Shown here one piece after another: positions 18,964 to 28,638 of a stretch of DNA of 64,000 bases. Origin of the DNA: Curtobacterium sp. 'Ferrero' (GTDB taxonomy: Bacteria > Actinomycetota > Actinomycetes > Actinomycetales > Microbacteriaceae); contig NZ_NXIA01000013.1 in assembly GCF_002412165.1 (NCBI RefSeq), positions 1-64,000 on the forward strand, written 5' to 3'. Each line of letters opens with the position of its first letter. Within the stretch, counting starts at the first letter, position 1. Below the pieces are notes generated by a model. The model ran no database searches. It was not told where the DNA came from and saw only the letters and a list, made by a program, of their open reading frames with translations. The position numbers were made by a program, and so were the translations under genes.

Positions 18964-20271
18964 ATGGCCGAGCTGCAGCACTTCGGGTACTTCTTCTCGC
19001 GCGGGTTCGGCCCGCAGGCGTGGGGCCGCGACGACTGGCACTGGGGCCACGACTGGACGAAGCCGGACCTGTACCAGCAGTCGGTCCGGGCACTCGAGCA
19101 GGCCGGCATGGACCTCGTGATCGCCGAGGACGCGATCTCCCTCGGCAGCCCGGCGACCCTCGACCTGCGCATCCGCCAGGCGTACGGCGGACCGAAGCAC
19201 GACCCGCTCCTGCTGGCGCCGTACCTCTTCGCCGCGACGACGCACCTCGGCATCGCGCCGACGATCAACGCCGGGTTCACACCGCCGTACCTCGCGGCTC
19301 GCCAGGCCGCCACGCTCGCGCACCTGTCCGGCGACCGCTTCGGCCTCAACGTCGTGACCGACACCGGCAGCGCCCGGCACGCGGGTCTCGCGCCGCTGCC
19401 GCACGACGCCGCGTACGACCGCGCCGAGGAGTGGCTGCAGCTCGTGCGCCGCCTCTGGCACTCGTGGGGGTCGCACGGCTACGTGGGCGACGCGACCGAC
19501 TGGCACTTCGCGGACGGGGACGCCCTCGACGCGTTCCACCACGAGGGCGCGTACTTCACCGCCGACGGTCCCCTCAACGCCCTGCCGCTCGACACCGACC
19601 CGGTGATCGTCTCCCCCGGCGGGTCCGGTCGCGGGCTCGGGTTCGCCGGGACGCACTCGGACGTGCAGCTCGCGCTCGCACCGCTGACGGCCGCCGCGGT
19701 CCGCGACTACCGCTCCCGGGTGCTCACGGCAGCCTCGGACGCCGGCCGGTCCGCCGACGACATCCGCGTGCTGTTCGTCCTGAAGCCGGTCCTGGTGTCC
19801 TCGCCGGAGGAGGCCGACCGGATCGTCGCGGCCTCGGAGCACCCGACCGACGAGGCCCTGCGTGCCGCAGCCGTGGCCTGGTCGAGCGACTCCGAGACGG
19901 ACCTGCTCGCGCTCGACCTCGACGCGCCGATCCCGCCGGGAACGTTCGGCGACCACGTCTCCGCCGGCACGATCCGCGGACTCGTCGGCGACACCCCGGA
20001 CGCTCCCCTCCGCGACCTGCTGGCCCGGAAGGCACGGCTCGGCCGGATCAGCACCAGGAGCGGTTTCGTCGGCACCGCGGACGAGTTCGCCGACTTCGTC
20101 GAGGAGCTCGGGGCGGACGCCGACAACGACGGCTTCATCCTCTCCGGCGACCTGCACCCGGCGCAGGTGTACCGGATGCTCGGCGACCTGGTGCCCGTGC
20201 TCCGGAAGCGCGGGCTGCTCCGCCGGGAGTACGGGGACGGGGGGATCCGCGCGAACCTGTTCGACTTCTGA
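18964..20271 (+). CDS. LLM-class flavin-dependent monooxygenase (NtaA/SnaA/DszA-like)
   Basis: This 435-residue protein has the bacterial luciferase-like TIM-barrel features of the NtaA/SnaA/DszA branch: an N-terminal FGYFFSRGFG, SGDRFGLNVVTDTGS (about residues 120-135), AYDRAEEWLQLVRRLW and PVIVSPGGSGRGLGFA. These enzymes use FMNH2 supplied by a separate reductase to oxidise diverse substrates including sulfones and aminopolycarboxylates. A start at ATG 18964 with GAGGAGG inside the end of metY implies translational coupling. The link to metY points to organosulfur use, which is inference. A GGGAGGC-type hairpin follows. Confidence 0.85.
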   Translation: MAELQHFGYFFSRGFGPQAWGRDDWHWGHDWTKPDLYQQSVRALEQAGMDLVIAEDAISLGSPATLDLRIRQAYGGPKHDPLLLAPYLFAATTHLGIAPTINAGFTPPYLAARQAATLAHLSGDRFGLNVVTDTGSARHAGLAPLPHDAAYDRAEEWLQLVRRLWHSWGSHGYVGDATDWHFADGDALDAFHHEGAYFTADGPLNALPLDTDPVIVSPGGSGRGLGFAGTHSDVQLALAPLTAAAVRDYRSRVLTAASDAGRSADDIRVLFVLKPVLVSSPEEADRIVAASEHPTDEALRAAAVAWSSDSETDLLALDLDAPIPPGTFGDHVSAGTIRGLVGDTPDAPLRDLLARKARLGRISTRSGFVGTADEFADFVEELGADADNDGFILSGDLHPAQVYRMLGDLVPVLRKRGLLRREYGDGGIRANLFDF

Positions 20272-20296
20272 CCGGGCGGTCGCCGGGCGACCGACG

Positions 20297-20344
20297 GACG
20301 GACGGGAGGCCCGTGGCGGCATCGCCACGGGCCTCCCGTCCGTC
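20297..20344. terminator. Hairpin terminator, 22-bp stem (GACGGGAGGC family)
   Basis: Arms at 20297-20318 and 20323-20344 pair perfectly around GCAT. It separates the plus-strand monooxygenase from the convergent permease gene and probably ends both transcripts. Confidence 0.8.
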
Positions 20345-20375
20345 TCGTGTCGCCCCCTGCGATCCGGTGGCGGAC

Positions 20376-22043
20376 TCAGTGGTGGACGGGCTCCACCACG
20401 TTCGACTCCTCGACCTCGCGGACGTCCTCGGCGGTGCGGAGGATCTCCTCCCGCGTGCTGGCGGAGTTGACGGCCCAGTAGTAGATCACCAGCGAGAACA
20501 CCGCGACGACGACGATGTCGACCCACAGCGGGAAGACCGGCGTCGTGAGCGGTCCGAAATCGCTGAGGAACACGATGAGTCCCATGCCGACCAGGTAGGG
20601 CAGCAGCCACTGGGCTGCCTTCCAGTCCCACCGCGGCTGCACGCTGGACGCGCCCCGGAACACGTTGTTCAGGACGATGACGACCGCTCCGATGAGGATC
20701 GCGATGCCGAGCTTCCAGTCGGTGTCCCACCCGGTCCAGAGGATGATGAGGTTCGCGATGACGAACGCGACCGGTGCGAGCACGCTCGCCGCCGGCATCC
20801 GGTACGGGCGCTCGACCTCGGGGATCCGCTTCCGGAACGCGCCGAGGGCGAGCGGCGCACCCGCGTACATGAGCACCGAGGCGCTCGTGATGAGCGAGAC
20901 CAGACCCTGCCACGACGGGAACGGCGCGAAGCACGCGCAGCCCACGACGAACGCGGTGACCAGGCCGACCCACGGCACACCGGCCTTCGTCGTCCACTCG
21001 AACGCCTTCGGGAAGTAGCCGTTGCGGCTGAGCCCGTACGAGATGCGGGTCGTCGCCGTCACGTAGATCAGGCCGGTGCCACCGGGCGAGATGATCGCGT
21101 CGATGAAGATGATCACCGCCAGCCAGGTGATGCCGGCCGCCATCGCGATGTCGGCGAACGGACCGGTGTACTTCGTGAAGTCCGCGGTCGCCCAGGACCC
21201 CTGGATGACGTTCGACTGGAGCACGCCGAGGAACACGACCTGCAGGAGCAGGTAGATCACCAGGCCGATGATGACCGAGCCGATGACCGCGCGCGGGATG
21301 TCGCGCTTGGGGTTCTTCGCCTCGCCGGCGAGCTGGTCCGCCTGCTCGAACCCGAGGAACGCGAAGATGATGCCGGAGGTCGACACCGCCGCGAGGATGC
21401 CCTTCGCCCCGCCCGGGAGGAAGCCGTCGGCCGCGGTGAAGTTGCTGCCGTGGAAGCCGCTGAAGGCGAGCACGATGATGACCAGGAGGGGGATCGCGAC
21501 CTTCCACCACGTCGCGGCCGAGTTCGTGTTCGCGAGGATGCGGACGCTCAGCAGGTTGACCGCGGTGACGATGGCCATCAGCACGATCGCGACCGCGATG
21601 CCGGACCCGGTGAGCAGCTGCTGCGTCTCGCCGTCCACGACCGTGGTGTGCAGCCACGGGTGGGCGAACTCCCAGTGCTGCGCGTACTTGATCATGGCCT
21701 CGACCTCGATCGGCGCGACCGTGACCGACTGCAGCCACGAGAACCAGCCGAACGATGCGCCGGCCACGCCACCGAACGCGATGTGCGGGAACCGCGCCGT
21801 TCCGCCCGCGATCGGGAACATGCCGCCGAGTTCGGCGTGCACGAGGGCGAGGACGAGGACCGCCACACCGCCGATGAGCCACGAGATGATCGCGGCGGGA
21901 CCCGCTGTCTTCAGGGCCTCCTGCGACCCGAAGAGCCACCCGGACCCGATGATCGACCCCGTCGATGCCCAGATGAGCCCGATGAAGCCGACGTTGCGCT
22001 TGAGGCCGGTGTCCGGCAGCGCCTGTGTCGTCGTTGTTGCCAC
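20376..22043 (-). CDS. APC-superfamily amino acid permease
   Basis: This 555-residue protein has about 12 or more hydrophobic segments. The first shows the APC hallmark GLIWASTGSIIGSGWLFG, and a conserved loop carries EAKNPKRDIPRAVIG. It should move amino acids or related amines across the cytoplasmic membrane by proton or sodium coupling; the substrate is unknown. GTG 22043 is preceded by AGGAG. An AT-rich patch near 22128 in the upstream spacer is a likely promoter location. The soluble tail (about 530-555) is acidic. Confidence 0.88.
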   Translation of the reverse strand: MATTTTQALPDTGLKRNVGFIGLIWASTGSIIGSGWLFGSQEALKTAGPAAIISWLIGGVAVLVLALVHAELGGMFPIAGGTARFPHIAFGGVAGASFGWFSWLQSVTVAPIEVEAMIKYAQHWEFAHPWLHTTVVDGETQQLLTGSGIAVAIVLMAIVTAVNLLSVRILANTNSAATWWKVAIPLLVIIVLAFSGFHGSNFTAADGFLPGGAKGILAAVSTSGIIFAFLGFEQADQLAGEAKNPKRDIPRAVIGSVIIGLVIYLLLQVVFLGVLQSNVIQGSWATADFTKYTGPFADIAMAAGITWLAVIIFIDAIISPGGTGLIYVTATTRISYGLSRNGYFPKAFEWTTKAGVPWVGLVTAFVVGCACFAPFPSWQGLVSLITSASVLMYAGAPLALGAFRKRIPEVERPYRMPAASVLAPVAFVIANLIILWTGWDTDWKLGIAILIGAVVIVLNNVFRGASSVQPRWDWKAAQWLLPYLVGMGLIVFLSDFGPLTTPVFPLWVDIVVVAVFSLVIYYWAVNSASTREEILRTAEDVREVEESNVVEPVHH

Positions 22044-22174
22044 TGTTGCTCCTGTCGAATGACGCCACCCCTCCCTCGGGGGTCGCGTGCAACGACAATG
22101 GCACTCGACGGCGGGTTCGCCGGATTATTTAACGAGGTGGAAACATCCGCCCTGTACAATCCCACAGGCTCACG

Positions 22175-23071
22175 CTACTTCCCGCGCTTGTCGGCCTTCT
22201 TCCCGGCCTGCTTCTCGGCCTTCTTCTTCTCGGCCTTCTTCTTCTCGGCCTTCTTCTTGTCGGCTTTCTTCCCGCCGGCCTTCTGCTTCTCGGCCTTCTT
22301 CCCGCCGTCCTTCTGCTTCTCGGCCTTCTGCTTCTCGGCCTTCTTCTTCTCGGCCTTCTTCCCGCCGTCCTTCTTCCCGCCGTCCTGCGTGCCTGCGGGT
22401 GCCTCGGCGCCGTGGTCGTCCTCGCCGCCGTCGTCCGCGCCGTCCTGCCGCTCGGCCTGCTCGTCGTCGTCGGTCCCGCTGACGGACCCCACGACGACCT
22501 CGGCGCCGGTGTCGGCGGTGACCTCGACCGGCTGCTCCTCGACCGCGGGCGCCAGCGCGTCTGCGACGCGTTCGACCTCGAGCTCGGCGCCGTCCTCCGC
22601 GAGCCGGAGGAGTGCCTGCGCGGCTCGCACCCGCGTCGTGGTCCGTCGGGCGAGGACGTCCGCTCGGGCTCCCTCGAGCACGGACCGCAGGGCACGCTCG
22701 GCGACGGAGCGGCCGCGGGGAGCGGAGCGGTCGAGCCGGTCGAGCTCGCCGACCACCCCGGACGCGTCGTCGGCGACGGACTCGTCCCGCACCGATGCGA
22801 TGAGTGCGGCCACCGCCGCCGCGGCTCGTTCGACGGTGGCCGACCGCTGGTCGAGGACGACGAGCATCTCGAACACCGCGCCGTACGTGACGGTCTCGAC
22901 GCGGACGGGTTCGGCGGCACGACCGCGGAGCACCAGCCTGGCGTCCGGAGTCGACAGCCACGGGATCAGCGCGGCGACCGAGGCGACCGACCCGACGACG
23001 CGCTCGTACTCCCCCAGGCTCAGGCGTTCCTGCTCGCGCAGACGGACTCGGATCGCGATCTCCTGCACCAC
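22175..23071 (-). CDS. Uncharacterised protein with lysine-rich KKAEKQ-repeat tail
   Basis: This 298-residue protein is not one I recognise. Residues about 1-165 are a helical, Arg/Glu-rich domain. An acidic linker (about 170-225) then leads to a tail of about 70 residues made of KKAEKKKAEKQKAGGKK-like units, ending KKADKRGK. Such AK-rich tails resemble those of actinobacterial histone-like and nucleoid proteins and probably bind nucleic acid. GTG 23071 has GAGAGAGG nine bases upstream. It lies just downstream of ssrA and its terminator on the same strand. Coding beyond doubt from frame and composition; function unknown. Confidence 0.75.
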   Translation of the reverse strand: MVQEIAIRVRLREQERLSLGEYERVVGSVASVAALIPWLSTPDARLVLRGRAAEPVRVETVTYGAVFEMLVVLDQRSATVERAAAAVAALIASVRDESVADDASGVVGELDRLDRSAPRGRSVAERALRSVLEGARADVLARRTTTRVRAAQALLRLAEDGAELEVERVADALAPAVEEQPVEVTADTGAEVVVGSVSGTDDDEQAERQDGADDGGEDDHGAEAPAGTQDGGKKDGGKKAEKKKAEKQKAEKQKDGGKKAEKQKAGGKKADKKKAEKKKAEKKKAEKQAGKKADKRGK

Positions 23072-23170
23072 ACTCGCGCCTCTCTCGGTGGGCGCGGGCG
23101 TGTCCTCGCGCCGGTGGCTCGAGCCTATTCCCGGAGACCGACAGCGTCCCGAGCAGGACGGAGACGACGA

Positions 23171-23196
23171 ACGCCCCGCTCGGATGAGCGGGGCGT
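23171..23196 (-). terminator. Terminator hairpin downstream of tmRNA
   Basis: ACGCCCCGCT and AGCGGGGCGT (23171-23180, 23187-23196) form a perfect 10-bp stem with a 6-base loop, 38 bases past the tmRNA 3' end. Confidence 0.75.
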
Positions 23197-23233
23197 CCGG
23201 GGAACTCTGCGTGACAGCGGCCTCCGTCGGCGT

Positions 23234-23610
23234 TGGTGGAGATGGGGGGAATCGAACCCCCGTCCAACGCTGCGATTCGACGTCTTCTACGGGCGTAGCC
23301 GGATGAGGCGTTCTGCTCGGCCCCGTCCATTGCTACCGGCATCTTGGACGACGGGCCCAGTCTCAGTGCAAGTCCCGCACGGCCCTGAGGCACAACCGTG
23401 CAGCGAGTCCTCTGGATGACGCCGGGATCAGGTTAGGGGACGGTCACCTGGCCGACGGACTTCATGTGCTGGGCTGCTTACGCAGCGAGAGCGAAGTCAG
23501 TGCGCTTGGAATTGGCACTTGTTGTTTTCCACGGATCGTTCACGAGATGACCGTGGGTCCTCGGCCCGCTTCCCGTCGGCACACAGGCGATGTCGAAACC
23601 GATCATCCCC
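23234..23610 (-). ncRNA. ssrA: Transfer-messenger RNA (tmRNA)
   Basis: Read on the minus strand, the 5' end GGGGATGATCGGTTTCGACA pairs with the 3' end CATCTCCACCA to form the tRNA-like acceptor stem, and GGGGGTTCGATTCCCCC forms the T arm. The tag frame (23516 down to 23478) encodes ANSKRTDFALAA and then TAA, an actinobacterial type tag ending in ALAA for ClpXP-type proteolysis. Total length 377 nt with encoded CCA fits the class. tmRNA rescues ribosomes stalled on broken mRNAs with SmpB, whose gene lies 93 bp upstream on the same strand. Confidence 0.97.
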
Positions 23611-23703
23611 GTACGGGCCGACAGACGAGCCGCTGTCACACTGTTGAGTTCCCAATCCGCCGTTCAGGCGGTCCCCCAGTCTAGTCGACCGGGGCGCGCC
23701 ACG

Positions 23704-24180
23704 CTACTCGCCGACGCGGTTCCGCAGGCGCATGGCCCGTTCAGCCTCACGCTTGTCGGTCTTCTCGCGGAGCGCCTGGCGCTTGTCGAACTCGCGCTTG
23801 CCCTTGGCGACCGCGATCTCCACCTTGGCCCGGCCGTCGTGGAAGTAGATCTGCAGCGGCACCAACGTGTACCCGCCCTGCGCGGTCTTGTGCGAGATCT
23901 TGACGATCTGCTGCTTGTGCAGGAGCAGCTTCCGCTTGCGCCGGGGCGAATGGTTGTTCCACGTGCCCTCGGTGTACTCCGGGATGTGCACGGCGTCGAG
24001 CCAGGCCTCTCCGCCGTCGATGAAGGCGTACCCGTCGACCAGCGAGGCGCGTCCCTGGCGCAGGGACTTCACCTCGGTGCCGGAGAGCACCATCCCCGCC
24101 TCGTACGTGTCCTCGATCAGGTAGTCGTGCCGGGCGCGACGGTTCGTGGCGACGACCTTCTCACCGCGTTCCTTGGCCAT
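23704..24180 (-). CDS. smpB: SsrA-binding protein SmpB
   Basis: This 158-residue protein binds tmRNA and delivers it to stalled ribosomes. Family motifs are [47 protein letters not shown] and the C-terminal tail [16 protein letters not shown] that enters the mRNA channel. ATG 24180 is preceded by GGAGGAG. The gene sits directly upstream of ssrA, a classical pairing. The preceding 249 bp to ftsX hold no gene. Confidence 0.97.
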   Translation of the reverse strand: MAKERGEKVVATNRRARHDYLIEDTYEAGMVLSGTEVKSLRQGRASLVDGYAFIDGGEAWLDAVHIPEYTEGTWNNHSPRRKRKLLLHKQQIVKISHKTAQGGYTLVPLQIYFHDGRAKVEIAVAKGKREFDKRQALREKTDKREAERAMRLRNRVGE

Positions 24181-24429
24181 GACGACTCCTCCCGAGCGGG
24201 CGCGCTCCGGACCCGGTGTCCGGCGCAGCCCTACAGACTACTGAACACCAGCGGTGCGTCGCATCTTCCCGGCGCGTCGGGCTCGCGCGCGTCGTGCTGC
24301 CGGACCCGAGACTCGGCTCCGCGGACAGTTCCGTGGCCTGATCGCCGCGAATCAGTCCGCCCGGCCGAGACTCGGGGCAGCGGCACGCGGCGCGCGGCAG
24401 CGGCAGCGGCAGCGGCGGGTGCGGCTCAG

Positions 24430-25344
24430 CTACACCTTCAGGTAGCGGCGGATGGCGATCGATGCCGACAGCCCCGCGAGCAGCACGCCGATGACGATCA
24501 CGGCCGGGACCACGATGGCCGCGTCCCCCATGCCGATGAACGCCGTGCCGGAGAACCGGATCGCCAGGTAGTTCCGGACGAAGAACCACACGACGGCGAC
24601 GATCGCCCCACCGGCGAGGACGGCTCCGATGGCTGCGGCGATCACCCCCTCGAGCACGAACGGTGTCTGGATGAACCGGTTCGACGCCCCGACCAGTCGC
24701 ATGATCCCGAGCTCCCGCCGTCGACTGAACGCCGACAACCGGATCGTGGTCGCGATGAGCAGTACGGCCGCGACGAGCATGAGCGCCGCGATGCCGATCG
24801 CCGTGTACGACGAGGCGTTGAGCAGGTTGAAGATCGGTTGCAGGTACCCGCGCTGGTCGACCACGCTCTGCACGCCGGCGACCTTGGACAGGCTCTCCAC
24901 GAGGACGTCGGACTGCGACGGGTTCTTGAGGTTCACCCAGTAGGTCTCGTTGAGGTACTCGGGCTTGACGAACTCGGTGGCGGGCGAGTCCTTGAACTGC
25001 TGCTTGAACCGGGTGTAGGCGTCCTGCTGGTCCTCGAAGTAGAACTTCTCGATGTACGGCTTCAGCGTCGACGACTCGAGCTGCGCCTTCACCTGTGCCT
25101 GCTGGTCGGCCGTCGCCTTCGCGCCCGTGCAGTTGCCGGTGGTGTCGGTGTCCGTGCAGAGGTAGACGGCGACCTGCGCCCGGTCGTACCAGTACCCCTT
25201 CATCTGGTTGATCTGCATCTGCAGCAGGATCGCGGTGCCCACGAAGGTCAGCGAGATGAAGGTCACGAGGACGACGGAGACGACCATCGACGCGTTGCGC
25301 CGGAGTCCCGAGCCGACCTCGGACATGACGAGACCGAGCCTCAT
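24430..25344 (-). CDS. ftsX: Cell division ABC transporter-like membrane protein FtsX
   Basis: This 304-residue protein has the FtsX topology: one N-terminal membrane helix (about 21-43), an extracytoplasmic domain (about 45-175) and three further helices (about 180-300) with the FtsX motif [19 protein letters not shown]. With FtsE it controls periplasmic or cell-surface peptidoglycan hydrolases during division. Two cysteines in the outer domain ([13 protein letters not shown]) could form a disulfide. The start overlaps the ftsE stop (ATGA, 25341-25344), indicating translational coupling. Confidence 0.96.
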   Translation of the reverse strand: MRLGLVMSEVGSGLRRNASMVVSVVLVTFISLTFVGTAILLQMQINQMKGYWYDRAQVAVYLCTDTDTTGNCTGAKATADQQAQVKAQLESSTLKPYIEKFYFEDQQDAYTRFKQQFKDSPATEFVKPEYLNETYWVNLKNPSQSDVLVESLSKVAGVQSVVDQRGYLQPIFNLLNASSYTAIGIAALMLVAAVLLIATTIRLSAFSRRRELGIMRLVGASNRFIQTPFVLEGVIAAAIGAVLAGGAIVAVVWFFVRNYLAIRFSGTAFIGMGDAAIVVPAVIVIGVLLAGLSASIAIRRYLKV

Positions 25345-26099
25345 CGGATGATCCCCGGGATGGTCTGGATGCCGGTGGTGTTCGACACGGTGGAGCCTCG
25401 CTGGATCGGGACGGCCTGGGTCTGGTAGCCGCCGGACTGCTCGTCGCGCAGCACGGTGCCGTTCGACAGTTCGATGACGCGGCGCTGCATCTGGTTCACG
25501 ATGCTCGCGTCGTGCGTGGCCATGAGGACGGTGGTGCCGCCCTGGTTGATCCGCTCGAGGAGCGCCATGATGCCCGCGGACGTCGTCGGGTCGAGGTTGC
25601 CGGTCGGCTCGTCCGCGAGGAGGATCGCCGGCTTGTTCACGACGGCACGCGCGATCGCGACACGCTGCTGCTCACCACCGGAGAGCTCGTGCGGCATGCG
25701 GGTGGCCTTGCCGGCGAGACCGACGAGCTTGAGTACGTCGGTGACGGCCTCGCTGATGAAGCCCTTGCTCTTGCCGATCACCTGCAGCGAGAACGCGACG
25801 TTGTCGAACACGTTCTTGTTCGGCAGGAGTCGGAAGTCCTGGAACACGACGCCGAGGTTCCGCCGGAAGTAGGGGACCTTGCGGGACGACAGGCTGCCGA
25901 GACGCTGCCCGAGCACGTGGATCTGCCCGCGGGAGGGCTTCTCCTCCTTGAGCACGAGGCGCAGGAAGCTGGACTTGCCGGAGCCGGACGCGCCCACGAG
26001 GAAGACGAACTCGCCCTTGAGGATCTCGAGGGAGATGTCGTCGAGCGCAGGACTCGGGTTGCCCGAGTACACCTTGGTGACCTGGTCGAATTTGATCAT
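25341..26099 (-). CDS. ftsE: Cell division ATP-binding protein FtsE
   Basis: This 252-residue ABC ATPase has Walker [10 protein letters not shown] (residues 36-44), the signature LSGGEQQR (about 139-146) and Walker [11 protein letters not shown] (about 159-168), with [13 protein letters not shown] ([17 protein letters not shown]) residues typical of FtsE. It pairs with FtsX at the divisome. The C-terminal 25 residues after the core are a polar extension. The ribosome-binding site at ATG 26099 is weak. prfB lies immediately upstream on the same strand, an order widely conserved in actinobacteria (prfB-ftsE-ftsX-smpB). Confidence 0.96.
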   Translation of the reverse strand: MIKFDQVTKVYSGNPSPALDDISLEILKGEFVFLVGASGSGKSSFLRLVLKEEKPSRGQIHVLGQRLGSLSSRKVPYFRRNLGVVFQDFRLLPNKNVFDNVAFSLQVIGKSKGFISEAVTDVLKLVGLAGKATRMPHELSGGEQQRVAIARAVVNKPAILLADEPTGNLDPTTSAGIMALLERINQGGTTVLMATHDASIVNQMQRRVIELSNGTVLRDEQSGGYQTQAVPIQRGSTVSNTTGIQTIPGIIR

Positions 26100-26170
26100 G
26101 ACCGGATCAGGGTAGGTCGACCCGACCCGAAATCAACCGAGGCGCGCGGCTCGGGAGTGCTCGGATCCGT

Positions 26171-27280
26171 TCAGTCGTCGTCGCCCTGCTTGCGCCAGCG
26201 GATGCCCGCGTTGATGAACCCGTCGAGGTCGCCGTCGAACACCGCGGACGGGTTGTTGACCTCGTGCTCGCTCCGGAGGTCCTTCACCATCTGGTACGGC
26301 GCGAGGACGTACGAGCGGATCTGGTCGCCCCAGCTCGCGGTGATGTTGCCAGCGAGCTCCTTCTTCTTCGCGTTCTCCTCTTCCTTCTTCAGCAGGAGCA
26401 GGCGCGACTGCAGGACGCGCATGGCGGCGGCCCGGTTCTGGATCTGCGACTTCTCGTTCTGCATCGACACGACGGTGCCGGTCGGCAGGTGGGTGATGCG
26501 GACGGCGGAGTCGGTCGTGTTGACGGACTGACCACCGGGCCCCGACGAACGGAAGACGTCGACCCGGATGTCGTTCTCGGGGATGTCGATCGCCTCGGTC
26601 TCCGGCATGAGCGGGATGACCTCGACCGCGGCGAACGACGTCTGGCGTTTGCCCGCAGCACCGAACGGCGACATGCGGACGAGTCGGTGCGTCCCGGCCT
26701 CCACCGACAGGGTACCGAAGGCGTAGGGCGCGTCGACCTCGAACGTCGCCGACTTGATGCCCGCTTCCTCGGCGTAGGAGGTGTCCATCACGGTGGTCTT
26801 GTAGCCGTGCTGTTCGGTGTAGCGCAGGTACATGCGCAGGAGCATCTCGGCGAAGTCGGCGGCGTCGACACCACCGGCACCGGCACGGATCGTGATGACG
26901 GCGGGGCGCTCGTCGTACTCGCCGTCGAGGAGCGTCTGCACCTCGAGGTCGCCCATGGTCTTCTGGATCGCCTTGAGCTCGGCGTGCGCTTCGTCCGCGG
27001 AGTCCTGGTCGTCGGCCTCGTTCGCCATCTCGACGAGGACCTCGAGGTCGTCGATCCGCTGCTCGGTGTCGGTGATCTTCCGGAGCTCGGCCTGCCGGTG
27101 CGACAGCGCGCTCGTCACCTGCTGCGCGTGCTCGACGTCGTCCCACAGGTCGGGTGCGCCCGCCTGCTCGCTGAGTTCGGCGATCTCCCGCTGCAGGCGG
27201 TCGACGTCGACCACGGAGCGGATGTTGCCGAACGTCTCGCGGAGGGCGGAGAGTTGCTCGGAGAAGTCCAGTTCGACCAT
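26171..27280 (-). CDS. prfB: Peptide chain release factor 2
   Basis: This 369-residue factor ends translation at UGA and UAA. The codon-recognition motif is SPF (near residue 202, in [16 protein letters not shown]) and the catalytic GGQ lies near 247 in [17 protein letters not shown]. The N-terminal helical domain is complete. No programmed +1 frameshift site is present near codon 25, as expected for actinobacteria. ATG 27280 has AGGA six bases upstream. It heads the prfB-ftsE-ftsX cluster. Confidence 0.96.
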   Translation of the reverse strand: MVELDFSEQLSALRETFGNIRSVVDVDRLQREIAELSEQAGAPDLWDDVEHAQQVTSALSHRQAELRKITDTEQRIDDLEVLVEMANEADDQDSADEAHAELKAIQKTMGDLEVQTLLDGEYDERPAVITIRAGAGGVDAADFAEMLLRMYLRYTEQHGYKTTVMDTSYAEEAGIKSATFEVDAPYAFGTLSVEAGTHRLVRMSPFGAAGKRQTSFAAVEVIPLMPETEAIDIPENDIRVDVFRSSGPGGQSVNTTDSAVRITHLPTGTVVSMQNEKSQIQNRAAAMRVLQSRLLLLKKEEENAKKKELAGNITASWGDQIRSYVLAPYQMVKDLRSEHEVNNPSAVFDGDLDGFINAGIRWRKQGDDD

Positions 27281-27375
27281 GATCGTCGATCCTACCGGCG
27301 CTCTCCGCCCGGGAGGCACGGCCCGCGTCGTGCCTGTGGACGCCGGTGCCGGGACGGCCGGCTGTGGAGGACCGG

Positions 27376-28560
27376 TCAGCGCCCGAGGACGGGCGCGCGG
27401 GACGCCATGCCCGCCGCGCTCGCGCGCGCCACGGCGTCGGGCAGGGCTGTGAGGAACGCGTCGACGTCGGCGTCCGTCGTGGTGTGCCCCAGCGTGATCC
27501 GCAGGGCTCCGCGGGCGTCCTCCTCCGACAGACCCATGGCGAGGAGCACGTGCGACGGCTCGGGCACGCCCGCCTGGCACGCCGATCCGGTGGACACCGC
27601 GACCCCGGCCGCGTCGAGCAGGAACAGCAGCGAGTCACCCTCGCACCCCGCGAAGGTGAAGTGCGCGTTGCCGGGCAGCCGGTCGACCGGGTCGCCCATG
27701 AGCCGGGCGGACGGCACCGCCGCACGGACGCCCGCCACGAGACGGTCCCGCAGCGCCCGCACGGCGTCGTCACCGGCCGCCGCCACGGCCGCCGCAGCGG
27801 TGGCGGCCACCCCGAACGACGCCGCGGCCGGAGCGTCCTGCGTGCCGCTGCGTACCTGGCGCTGCTGCCCGCCGCCGTGGATGAGCGGCTCGACCGTGGC
27901 ACGGCGCCCGAGGACGAGCGCCCCGATGCCCACCGGACCGCCCACCTTGTGCGCGGAGACGCTCAGCGCGTCGAGCCCGGACTCCCGGAACGACAACGGG
28001 ACCTGCCCGTAGGCGGCCACCGCGTCGCAGTGCACCGGCACGCCGGCGGCGTGCGCGGTCTCGACGATCCGCCGCACCGGCTGGAGCGTCCCGACCTCGT
28101 TGTTGGCCCAGAGGAACGTGACCAGGGCGACGTCGTCGGCGGAGGCGAGCCGTGCCTCCAGGGCGGCCGTGTCCACGCGCCCCTGCGCGTCCAACGGGAC
28201 CACGTCCACGACCGCGCCCTCGTGGCGCTCCAGCCACTCGACCGTGTCGACGGTCGCGTGGTGCTCGCCCGCCGGCACGACGATGCGGGGTCGGGGACGG
28301 TCCTGCTGCCGCGCCCAGTACAGTCCCTTCACCGCGAGGTTGATGCTCTCGGTCCCGCCGGAGGTGAAGACCACCTCGACCGGGTCGGCGTCGAGGGACC
28401 GGGCGACCGCGGCGCGACCGTCCTCGAGGAGCATGCGCGCCCGCTGTCCCGCGGAGTGGATCGACGACGGGTTGCCGACGGTCTGCAGCGCATCGGTGAA
28501 CGCGGCGAGCGCCCCGGGCAGGATCGGCGTCGTCGCGGCGTGGTCCAGGTAGACCGTCAC
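27376..28560 (-). CDS. Cysteine desulfurase (NifS/IscS family)
   Basis: This 394-residue PLP enzyme takes sulfur from cysteine for tRNA thiolation or Fe-S assembly. Evidence: YLDHAATTP at the N-terminus, [13 protein letters not shown], the PLP lysine in [10 protein letters not shown] (about 204), [10 protein letters not shown], and the active cysteine in STGSACQAG (about 327) within a short loop. GTG 28560 follows GGGAGAG. Actinobacterial homologues often sit next to mnmA, which is not seen here; the next gene on this strand is prfB, 95 bp away. It diverges from glgX across 78 bp. Confidence 0.92.
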   Translation of the reverse strand: MTVYLDHAATTPILPGALAAFTDALQTVGNPSSIHSAGQRARMLLEDGRAAVARSLDADPVEVVFTSGGTESINLAVKGLYWARQQDRPRPRIVVPAGEHHATVDTVEWLERHEGAVVDVVPLDAQGRVDTAALEARLASADDVALVTFLWANNEVGTLQPVRRIVETAHAAGVPVHCDAVAAYGQVPLSFRESGLDALSVSAHKVGGPVGIGALVLGRRATVEPLIHGGGQQRQVRSGTQDAPAAASFGVAATAAAAVAAAGDDAVRALRDRLVAGVRAAVPSARLMGDPVDRLPGNAHFTFAGCEGDSLLFLLDAAGVAVSTGSACQAGVPEPSHVLLAMGLSEEDARGALRITLGHTTTDADVDAFLTALPDAVARASAAGMASRAPVLGR

Positions 28561-28638
28561 ACTGCTCTCCCATCGACGATGCCTGCCCCCTGATCGGGCG
28601 TTTCCAGGATACCCGCGGCCCCTCGTACGCTGGACGGC

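Noticed and set aside
19020..23306. 1428-codon plus frame across several genes
   Set aside because: It overlaps the monooxygenase out of frame and then runs antisense to the permease and the lysine-rich gene; composition and context do not support coding.
27180..27280. Programmed frameshift in prfB
   Set aside because: The frame is continuous from ATG 27280 with no in-frame UGA near codon 25, so no frameshift is needed.
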